Assembly: GCA_012511845.1 (NCBI GenBank)
Contig: JAAZFF010000181.1
Coordinates: 1-6,394 of the forward strand
Direction: 5' to 3'
Source of the DNA: Lentisphaerota bacterium
GTDB lineage: Bacteria; Verrucomicrobiota; Kiritimatiellia; RFP12; UBA3636
Length of the DNA: 6,394 nucleotides
The position numbers were made by a program, and so were the translations under genes. Below the pieces are notes generated by a model that made no database searches, was not told the origin of the DNA, and was given only the letters and a program-made list of their open reading frames with translations. Positions 1 through 5,615 of this stretch are shown piece after piece; positions within the stretch are counted from its first letter, which is position 1; each line of letters starts with the position of its first letter.

Positions 1-1086
1 ACCTGGCTCTGCACCATGACAACGGGCAAGAATCATGAAGGACAGAAAGGTCAACATATTGTTTCATCCCGAAGCAGCAATCGGGGGCAAACATGGGAAG
101 CTCTGACCGATATCGAACCAGCCGACGGACCCGAGGCTTCCTGGGTTATGCCTTTCCTCACCACATTTGGTCGGGTTTATGTATTTTATACTTACAATGC
201 GGAAAACATGCGTGAAGTGATCGGTGGCGGAAACAGGGTTGATACACTGGGCGAATATGCGTACAAGTTCAGTGACGACGGTGGCAAAACCTGGACTCAG
301 CAACGCTGGTTTATTCCTGTCAGGGAGACAGCAATCGACAGAAACAATCCGTACCGGGGCAGGATCAGATTCTTCTGGGGAGTCGGCAAACCGATCCGCC
401 ACAAAGGGGCAATGTATCTCGGATTTGCCAAAGTCGGGAAATTCGGTACAGGTTTCATGGAAGTCAGCGAGTCCTGGTTCCTCAAGTGCTCCAATATTGA
501 CACAGAACGCGATCCGTCCAGACTCGAATGGCAGCTTCTTCCTGATGGGGAGCATGGCTTGAAGTCACCCGAAGGTCTGATCGCTGAAGAAGTTAATCTT
601 GCGAGTCTTTCCGATGGCAGTTTGTTTTGCACCTATAGAACAACAGCCGGACACCCCTGCCACGCATACTCTCGTGATGATGGTAAAACCTGGCCCCCCC
701 CTGCATTTATGAACTACGGCCCCGGTGGCAAGCTGGTAGAACACCCCCGGGCTGCAAACTTTGTCAGAAAACTTGCGGAAGGTCCCTATAAGGGAAAATA
801 CATTTACTGGTTCCATAACAACAGCGGTCCATCATATGAGGGACGTAATCCCGCTTATCTTCTTGGAGGCATAGAAATTGACGGCTCGGAAGGAAAAGTA
901 ATCCAGTGGGGTGAACCTGTAGCTGTCCTGTACGATAAAAATCCGGATATCCGCATAAGTTATCCAGATTTCATCCAGGATGGCGGCCTGTACATCACGG
1001 AAACCCAGAAATCGGTTGCAAGAGTTCATCACATCCCTGATGAACTCCTCCGCAGCTTGTGGAAACCCGAAGATCTCTACGGCTGA
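1..1086 (+). CDS. Sialidase-like BNR/Asp-box repeat protein, 5'-truncated by window edge
   Basis: The reading frame is open from base 1, so the ATG at 16 is probably internal and the true start lies to the left; 361 codons are visible before the TGA. Asp-box repeats (S-x-D-x-G-x-T-W) typical of sialidase-fold beta-propellers are visible: a degenerate one ending in GQTW at 76-96, a good one (FSDDGGKTW, 268-294) and another (YSRDDGKTW, 667-693). The C-terminal part, with ISYPDF, a TETQK segment and ARVHHIP near 955-1040, resembles the end of BNR/exo-alpha-sialidase-like proteins common in Planctomycetota, Verrucomicrobiota and Lentisphaerota. Members of this fold act on glycans, often outside the cytoplasm, but many annotated 'sialidases' are untested and the N-terminal catalytic arginine region and any signal peptide are not visible. 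An 8-C tract at 694-701 does not break the frame. Family assignment is fairly sure; substrate is unknown. Confidence 0.85.
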   Translation, partial: TWLCTMTTGKNHEGQKGQHIVSSRSSNRGQTWEALTDIEPADGPEASWVMPFLTTFGRVYVFYTYNAENMREVIGGGNRVDTLGEYAYKFSDDGGKTWTQQRWFIPVRETAIDRNNPYRGRIRFFWGVGKPIRHKGAMYLGFAKVGKFGTGFMEVSESWFLKCSNIDTERDPSRLEWQLLPDGEHGLKSPEGLIAEEVNLASLSDGSLFCTYRTTAGHPCHAYSRDDGKTWPPPAFMNYGPGGKLVEHPRAANFVRKLAEGPYKGKYIYWFHNNSGPSYEGRNPAYLLGGIEIDGSEGKVIQWGEPVAVLYDKNPDIRISYPDFIQDGGLYITETQKSVARVHHIPDELLRSLWKPEDLYG

Positions 1087-1354
1087 AATACAGGAGCTCT
1101 TTCCACTGTCCTCTCCCCTCCCTGAGCCCTATTCCCTATATAATTTTCTAATCAAAATCACAAAACATGGGAAAATATCATTTTATTCTCATTTTTGAAA
1201 AAAAAGCTCAATAAATTAAAACAGGAAAAAAGTTTTGCCATTTTTATATAAAAAAGATTACTTAACTTTATAACGGCTTGTTTCACAGTATCTTACATGT
1301 TTTTTACTTTCCCAACTGCAATGCAAGAGACTAGAAATCTGCAATTTAAAACTC

Positions 1355-1371
1355 TTGGCATACAAGTTGCT
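1355..1371 (+). promoter_or_regulatory. Sigma-54 (-24/-12) promoter candidate for pseudopilin 1
   Basis: The sequence TTGGCATACAAGTTGCT matches the RpoN consensus TTGGCACG-N4-TTGCW closely. The GG (1357-1358) and GC (1369-1370) dinucleotides are exactly 12 bases apart, as required. Transcription would start near 1382, giving a leader of about 59 bases before the ATG at 1441. Sigma-54 control of pilin genes is well established (Pseudomonas and Geobacter pilA), so the position makes sense. An enhancer-binding activator would be needed; none is encoded in the window. Confidence 0.68.
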
Positions 1372-1426
1372 TTAAATAAATTGATTTCAAAACTTGAGAT
1401 CAACTATAACCAAATACTTAAATTCT

Positions 1427-1433
1427 AAGGAAA
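1427..1433 (+). promoter_or_regulatory. Ribosome-binding site of pseudopilin 1
   Basis: AAGGAAA lies 7 bases upstream of the ATG at 1441 and supports that start, which also gives the short basic leader (MKKTKLG) expected of a class III signal peptide. Confidence 0.6.
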
Positions 1434-1440
1434 CTGAAAA

Positions 1441-1839
1441 ATGAAAAAAACAAAATTGGGTTTTACATTAGTAGAAATTATGATCGTAGTGGCGATCATT
1501 GCAATTCTGGCAGCAATTGCAATCCCTAACTTCCTGCAAAACCGCAGAGACTCGCAGAAAAATGCCTGCATATCCAACATGAAACAACTTGCAGGCGCTA
1601 TCGAACAAATCAAAATGAAAGGCTATGAGCCATTATGGTCTGCTGACGAAGTCGATGATGATGAGAAAACTGCCGGCGTAGGTGCTTACGTTAAGGGTTT
1701 CCCGGATGATGTCACATGCCCGGTTAATAATGCAGAATACGAAGAGCCGGACAATCTCGACGAGCCGGACGAAGAGGCAAAGGTCGTATGCCCGAACGTG
1801 GACGACTACGCGTCACACACATTAACCTCAGCTGATTAA
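1441..1839 (+). CDS. Type IV pilin-like / GspG-like pseudopilin 1
   Basis: This 132-residue protein begins with a textbook prepilin signal: basic leader MKKTKLG, cleavage between G7 and F8, then FTLVE with the conserved Glu at mature position 5 (E12), followed by a hydrophobic helix (about residues 8-30). A prepilin peptidase would cut and N-methylate it, and it would assemble in a pseudopilus or thin pilus spanning the periplasm. After the helix comes a conserved amphipathic segment (NACISNMKQL, AIEQIK) and a short, strongly acidic C-terminal domain with two CP motifs (in TCPV and VCPN) and a terminal SHTL. That layout resembles the small pseudopilins that are numerous in Lentisphaerota. The first 57 residues from the cleavage site share about 41 identities with the next gene, so the pair is a tandem duplication. 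Likely driven by the sigma-54 site at 1355-1371 and ended by the terminator at 1879-1911. Major versus minor pilin role cannot be told. Confidence 0.9.
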   Translation: MKKTKLGFTLVEIMIVVAIIAILAAIAIPNFLQNRRDSQKNACISNMKQLAGAIEQIKMKGYEPLWSADEVDDDEKTAGVGAYVKGFPDDVTCPVNNAEYEEPDNLDEPDEEAKVVCPNVDDYASHTLTSAD

Positions 1840-1848
1840 GTTTAATTA

Positions 1849-1877
1849 TTGACTTAAATCAAGCAATTTGAGATTAT
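1849..1877 (+). promoter_or_regulatory. Sigma-70-type promoter candidate for pseudopilin 2
   Basis: TTGACT (1849-1854; five of six match the -35 consensus) is followed after 17 bases by GATTAT (1872-1877; four of six match the -10). Transcription would begin around 1884, giving a leader of about 89 bases before the ATG at 1973. The predicted start falls within the left arm of the terminator hairpin, so transcripts from here would not form the full hairpin. The match is by eye and the -10 is mediocre. Confidence 0.35.
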
Positions 1878-1878
1878 C

Positions 1879-1911
1879 AGGTACGCAGTCAAGAAGCTGC
1901 GTACCTTTTTT
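1879..1911 (+). terminator. Rho-independent terminator after pseudopilin 1
   Basis: A perfect 10-base inverted repeat (AGGTACGCAG at 1879-1888 and CTGCGTACCT at 1897-1906) encloses an 8-base loop and runs directly into a T-tract (1906-1911). It lies 39 bases after the stop codon of pseudopilin 1. It should separate most pseudopilin 1 transcripts from pseudopilin 2 and the hydrolase gene. Confidence 0.88.
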
Positions 1912-1972
1912 ATTACCAAAGTGCTAAATAGCTTTGTTCCAGTAACAAGTTTAAGTCTTGTTGCAACTTGAA

Positions 1973-2323
1973 ATGAAAATGCCATCAAACAAATCAGCGT
2001 TTACTCTCGTTGAAATAATGGTTGTAGTTGCTATTATTGGTATCCTGATGGCAATAGCAATCCCGAATTTTCTTCAGTATCGCAAAGACTCATTAAAAAG
2101 CGCATGTATAGCTAATCTTAAAAAACTTGAAGGTGCAATTGAACAACTGAAACTTGCCGGCTACGACGAAATAACCATGGCAGACATATGCGAACCCCTG
2201 GGCAGGCTGAAAGAAGAACCGCGCTGCCCTGCTGACGACTCCGAACCATACGATATTTCAGGCGATATTCCAACATGCCCCAACATTGAGAAATTCCCCG
2301 ACCACAAATTGGTGGGCAATTAA
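1973..2323 (+). CDS. Type IV pilin-like / GspG-like pseudopilin 2
   Basis: A second prepilin, 116 residues from the ATG at 1973. An in-frame ATG at 1979 and a TTG at 1958 are alternatives, and none has a clear Shine-Dalgarno sequence; 1973 gives a basic leader (MKMPSNKSA). The cleavage motif is A-FTLVE rather than G-FTLVE, with the conserved Glu at mature position 5. The hydrophobic helix, the segment NFLQYRKDS...ACIANLKKLEGAIEQLK, and the C-terminal CP pair (RCPA, TCPN) with an H-K-L end mirror pseudopilin 1, but the globular part is shorter and divergent and has an extra Cys (ICEP). Prepilin peptidases normally prefer Gly at -1; Ala is tolerated in some systems, often with lower efficiency. 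It probably forms a transcription unit with the GH5 gene that starts 20 bases downstream, suggesting a job in export or surface display, though this is inference from position. Confidence 0.87.
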   Translation: MKMPSNKSAFTLVEIMVVVAIIGILMAIAIPNFLQYRKDSLKSACIANLKKLEGAIEQLKLAGYDEITMADICEPLGRLKEEPRCPADDSEPYDISGDIPTCPNIEKFPDHKLVGN

Positions 2324-2342
2324 AGCAGGCAATGAACCACGC

Positions 2343-3944
2343 ATGAGCATGGCGACAACGTGCAAAATACATGAAAAAATATTAATTGCAGTGATATTTG
2401 CAACCAGTGCCATGATCTCTTTCGCAACCGGTCAGATACCGGTAAAAGGTGAAATAATTTTAAAGACAGGCTTCGAAACAGAAAAAGAACGTGCGGCATG
2501 GACAATGTCTCCATATGCAACATGGGACGCCGGCTTCAAAAGTAGACATTCCATCAGAATAACGGTATCCGAAGGTAATGAAAAAGGAATGCATGCTGTC
2601 AGGATGCCCCTTGACATAGAAAAATACCGCAGCTGCAAATTGAGCTTTTCATGCAAGGCGAGGGCAGAAAACGTTACCAAGCCTCCCTTCACATGGCTTG
2701 GCGTCAAAGCCATGTTGCACATCAAATCAAAAAACTCCGCGCCAATATGGATAAATGAAAATAATATATACGGTACTTTTGACTGGAAAGCGCTCGAATT
2801 TATGGTAGCTATACCAGGCGATGCTGAAAGTGCTGAACTTTCCCTGGGATTGCAGGACAGCTCCGGCACCGTCCGGTTCGATGACCTGTACATTGAGGTA
2901 CTGAGGTCTCCCCTCCCTCCCATACCAGCGCCGATTAAAGATCCCCCTCCGGTATTCAAAGGACATAGCCTGCCAAGACTCCGCGGAGTAATGTCTCCCA
3001 ACAGCTTTCACGAAGATGATATACGTGTACTCGGAAGAAAATGGAACGCAAATCTCATACGCTGGCAGATTACACGAAACTGGGGAAAATCTGGAACCGA
3101 CCGGAACCTCGAAGAATATGAGCAATGGATCAACTCCAAAATCAAAGAGCTCGACTCTGTGCTCGACTCCTGCCTCCGCCACGGGATCAAGGTTGTAATC
3201 GACCTTCACTCTCCCCCGGGAGGACGATACGAAAACAAAGATATGGCAATGTTCTTTGAAAAAGAGTATCAGGATTACTTTGTGAAACTATGGGAAAACA
3301 TAGCCGTGCGCTTCAAAGATCACAAGGCAGTATGGGGTTACGACCTTGTAAATGAACCGACCCAGACAAAACCATCACCCGATGGAGTAGAAGATTTCCT
3401 GGGCACACAATTACTTGCAGCCCGCGCAATCCGTAAAATCGACCCTGACGTTCCGATCTTCATCTCTCCGGATCAGTGGGGATCTCCAGATGCATTTAAG
3501 GAGCTTCGCCCGATACCTGTGTCTAACATTATATATCAGGTTCATTACTATATGCCGCACAGATATACACATCAGGGCGTACATAGCAAATGGGAGCCTG
3601 TTTCCTATCCCGGAGAAATATCCGGCGTAAAATGGGATTCCGATCAAATTCGAAAAATTCTCCAACCTGTTCGTGACTTCCAGATTGCCTTCAACACACA
3701 CATATACGTCGGAGAATTCAGTGCCGTACGCTGGGCTCCCGGTGCTCCCGACTACCTCCGCGACTGCATAGAAATTTTTGAAGAATACGACTGGGACTGG
3801 TCATACCACGCCTTCCGCGAATGGGAAGGCTGGAGCCTCGAACACACAGGCGAGCCGGGGAAAACCCAACGCTCAGAAACCCCGACCGATCGCTTCCAGG
3901 TAATTGCCGACTGGTTTCAAAAAAACATATCACCAAAACAATAA
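2343..3944 (+). CDS. Secreted glycoside hydrolase family 5 (cellulase-type) enzyme
   Basis: This is a 533-residue exported glycanase from the ATG at 2343; a TTG at 2286 in frame would overlap pseudopilin 2 and is less likely. A signal peptide is visible (basic CKIHEK, hydrophobic core about residues 13-28, possible cut after SFA28). Residues about 35-186 look like a beta-sandwich carbohydrate-binding-like module ending in VRFDDLYIEV, followed by a proline-rich linker (about 189-203). The GH5 (beta/alpha)8 domain fills the rest: NLIRW with R240, IDLHSPPGG with H289, the acid/base in LVNEP (E338), HYYMP (H401), the nucleophile in VGEFS (E458), and an aromatic WSYHAFREWEGW segment. All key catalytic residues are present, so the enzyme should be an active retaining endo- or exo-beta-glycanase; whether it cuts cellulose, mannan, xyloglucan or another beta-glucan cannot be read from the sequence. 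Its closeness to pseudopilin 2 suggests coexpression. Confidence 0.9.
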   Translation: MSMATTCKIHEKILIAVIFATSAMISFATGQIPVKGEIILKTGFETEKERAAWTMSPYATWDAGFKSRHSIRITVSEGNEKGMHAVRMPLDIEKYRSCKLSFSCKARAENVTKPPFTWLGVKAMLHIKSKNSAPIWINENNIYGTFDWKALEFMVAIPGDAESAELSLGLQDSSGTVRFDDLYIEVLRSPLPPIPAPIKDPPPVFKGHSLPRLRGVMSPNSFHEDDIRVLGRKWNANLIRWQITRNWGKSGTDRNLEEYEQWINSKIKELDSVLDSCLRHGIKVVIDLHSPPGGRYENKDMAMFFEKEYQDYFVKLWENIAVRFKDHKAVWGYDLVNEPTQTKPSPDGVEDFLGTQLLAARAIRKIDPDVPIFISPDQWGSPDAFKELRPIPVSNIIYQVHYYMPHRYTHQGVHSKWEPVSYPGEISGVKWDSDQIRKILQPVRDFQIAFNTHIYVGEFSAVRWAPGAPDYLRDCIEIFEEYDWDWSYHAFREWEGWSLEHTGEPGKTQRSETPTDRFQVIADWFQKNISPKQ

Positions 3945-3961
3945 AAACCCCGCTTGCCGGG
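3944..3961 (-). terminator. Possible terminator of the MATE gene
   Basis: Read on the minus strand, CCCG-GCAAG-CGGG is a 4-base all-GC stem with a 5-base loop, followed by GTTTTTATT. It lies about 68 bases after the MATE stop codon and touches the stop codon of the convergent GH5 gene. The stem is short, so efficiency is uncertain. No comparable plus-strand terminator for the GH5 gene is visible between 3945 and 4028. Confidence 0.4.
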
Positions 3962-4028
3962 CACTGGGACAGCGAGGCTCCGTACTCGCATCACGGCTGC
4001 TGAGCAGGCAGGGATCTGACTCAATTCA

Positions 4029-5431
4029 TTAACCCGCTACCGGCAGCTCTACACCCTTAAGCTGGCGCATAGTTGTGTATGCAAGAGGAATAGCCAGTAC
4101 CAGAGAAAGCATATCGGAAACCGATTGGCCTGCCTGAAGACCCATAAGTCCGAAAAAGTGTGTCAACAACAACAATGACGGAATAAAAATCAATCCCTGC
4201 CGTGATGCTGCAAGCGTGGCAGCCTTCCAGGGTTTCCCTATGTACTGGAAAAGCATATTGGATATTGTCGTGAAGGCATTCATTGGCATGGTAAAACATT
4301 GAAATCGCAGCGCTACTATACCGATTGCTACAACCTCCGGATCATCACGGAAAAACCTTACAACCTGTTCCGCAAAAATACCGGCAACAATACATGCGAG
4401 CAACAAAACAACTGTTCCTACCCTCACCGCAAATAAGAAGGCTTTGTAAACACGATCATGTTTACCGGCTGAATAATTAAAAGCGGCTACTGGCTGAAAA
4501 CCATGTCCAAAACCGATTAATGCAGAAAAGATAAACATCATGATGCGGGTTACAACAGTCATGCCTGCGATTGCCGCATCTCCGTAATTGCCGGCATTTG
4601 AGTTAAGCACGATAACTGCAAGCGTTGAAAGTGACATCCGTAAAAAAGTCGGCAGACCGGAGCGGAAAAACTCCCATAAAAGATTTTTCTCAAATTTCAC
4701 ATAATCCCATGAGATTGCTAATGTACTGCGGCGCATCATGTAGTGAGACAACAAGATGCAGAACGACACAACCTGGCTGATAACAGTTGCCAGGGCTGCT
4801 CCTGAAACTCCCATCCTGAAAACAAAAATAAATATAGGATCAAGTATAATATTCAGCAAAGCTCCGCTCACCAGCCCCAACATCGCCAAAAAGGCACTGC
4901 CTTCCGATCGCAAATTAATATTAAGAACAAAAGATGCAGCCATAAACGGTGCACCCAAGACTATAATATCTGCATATTCACGGGCATTCGGAAGAATAGT
5001 TTCGGTGGATCCCAGCAACATCATGAGGGGTGAAGAAAAAAGCCGCCCTGTCACTGCCAGAATAATTCCGAATATCAAAGCAAAAAAGAAAGCACTCGAA
5101 GATGCGGTTCTGGCACTTGCCTGATCTTTTTTACCGAGGAGACGCGCCACCAGGCTCCCGGAGCCAACCCCGAGAGTCATTCCAAAAACCTGAATCACCA
5201 TCATCAGGGGAAACACCACTCCAACAGCACCTGTTGCCGCCGTACTGATCTTGCCTACAAAATAGTATCAGCCATGTTGTATATGGCAGTAATCAACATA
5301 CTTATAATGGTGGGTATAGCCAACTTCACAATCAGTTGCGAAATTGGCACGGTTGTCATCTGTATAAACCGCTTCTGGAGATTACTGTTTTGGAGATTAT
5401 TCTCCTCAACTGTTTCTTTTTTCAACTGCAT
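4029..5431 (-). pseudogene. MATE-family efflux transporter gene, split by a one-base frameshift
   Basis: The protein is a multidrug and toxic compound extrusion (MATE) antiporter: an inner-membrane carrier with about 12 transmembrane helices that expels cationic or organic compounds using a Na+ or H+ gradient. One uninterrupted frame, from codon 5265-5267 down to the TAA at 4029, carries YFVGKISTAATGAVG, then FPLMM, GSGSLVARLLGKKD, and the rest of the fold through LKGVELPVAG. The missing N-terminus lies in another frame from the ATG at 5431: MQLKKETVEEN, then PISQLIVKLAIP and TAIYNMAD, which is the standard MATE first helix. The two pieces meet at 5259-5267, where one base too few is present; adding one (for example making the A4 run at 5259-5262 into A5) gives a continuous 467-residue protein with the family motif DTIFVG. 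Without it, translation from 5431 stops at a TAG after 57 codons. Either a recent pseudogene or a sequence error; a shortened product from the GTG at 5219 would lack helix 1. Confidence 0.85.
5259..5267 (-). other. Frameshift site in the MATE gene
   Basis: On the coding strand the bases read GAT ACT ATT TTG TAG in the upstream frame, while the family motif D-T-[IY]-F-V-G requires a switch to the frame reading TTT GTA GGC. A one-base loss from the short T-run (A4 on the plus strand, 5259-5262) is the simplest explanation. It is not a canonical X-XXY-YYZ slippery heptamer, so programmed -1 shifting is not favoured. Confidence 0.85.
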
Positions 5432-5535
5432 CCGCTGTATTCTAACCTAAGTTTATATTCCAAACTACAAAAAACTTAAAAACCCGACAATGACCTCGAT
5501 TCACACCAGCAAAACTCAAAATACCAAAATAAATT

Positions 5536-5564
5536 TTGCTGATCTTCTATTTATCTGCTAAACT
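5536..5564 (+). promoter_or_regulatory. Weak sigma-70-type promoter candidate for the exoribonuclease gene
   Basis: TTGCTG (5536-5541) and TAAACT (5559-5564) are separated by 17 bases, the ideal spacing, but match the consensus hexamers only three and four times out of six. Transcription would start near 5571, giving a leader of about 45 bases before the ATG at 5616. Confidence 0.3.
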
Positions 5565-5606
5565 CAGATTAAAATGAGTGAAGCCGCCTGCTTAAATCCG
5601 ACGAAT

Positions 5607-5611
5607 GGAGG
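5607..5611 (+). promoter_or_regulatory. Strong Shine-Dalgarno deciding the exoribonuclease start
   Basis: GGAGG lies 4 bases upstream of the ATG at 5616. An in-frame ATG at 5574 would add 14 residues but has no ribosome-binding site, so 5616 is preferred. Confidence 0.7.
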
Positions 5612-5615
5612 AAAA

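Larger units (their letters stand above)
1087..1440. other. 354-base AT-rich intergenic region
   Basis: No credible gene is seen here. The first 50 bases are pyrimidine-rich and contain no convincing terminator for the BNR gene. From about 1135 the sequence becomes very AT-rich with many A- and T-runs (for example around 1178-1206 and 1229-1257), including a perfect 14-base palindrome, T5-ATAT-A5, at 1241-1254. The distal end carries the sigma-54 promoter match and the ribosome-binding site of the first pseudopilin gene. The A-tract-rich stretch lies roughly 100-180 bases upstream of the -24 element, the usual place for enhancer binding or DNA bending at such promoters, but no specific activator site can be named. 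Confidence 0.6.
5432..5615. other. Divergent intergenic region between MATE and exoribonuclease genes
   Basis: This 184-base AT-rich spacer must hold the promoters of both divergent genes. On the plus strand a weak sigma-70-like match is seen (see 5536-5564). No strong minus-strand promoter, hairpin or riboswitch-like structure was recognised. The MATE start at 5431 has only a weak purine stretch (AGCGG) immediately upstream. Confidence 0.5.

Noticed and set aside
694..701. C8 homopolymer in the BNR gene as a phase-variation or frameshift site
   Set aside because: The frame continues through it with family-like sequence on both sides, and a single tract without comparative data is not evidence of phase variation.
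1918..1935. AAAG-GCTA/TAGC-CTTT hairpin before pseudopilin 2
   Set aside because: The inner loop would be only two bases and the outer arms pair imperfectly; not a credible RNA structure or operator.
2332..2346. Mini-ORF ATG AAC CAC GCA TGA whose stop overlaps the GH5 start codon
   Set aside because: Four residues with no convincing ribosome-binding site; most likely chance, although translational coupling cannot be excluded.
3973..3990. GCGAG...CTCGC inverted repeat as a plus-strand terminator for GH5
   Set aside because: Only 5 base pairs with an 8-base loop and no following T-tract.
3989..4000. CATCACGGCTGC shared exactly with 6372-6383 in the exoribonuclease gene
   Set aside because: A 12-base match with no flanking similarity; in the second copy it encodes the HHGC of the HD domain, so it looks coincidental rather than a repeat or att site.
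5256..5270. Programmed -1 ribosomal frameshifting to make full-length MATE
   Set aside because: There is no X-XXY-YYZ heptamer, no obvious downstream hairpin was seen, and MATE genes are not known to use recoding; an indel is simpler.
5346..5359. TTGGCACGG resembling a sigma-54 -24 element
   Set aside because: The GC dinucleotide required 12 bases downstream of the GG is absent, and the site lies inside the MATE coding sequence.
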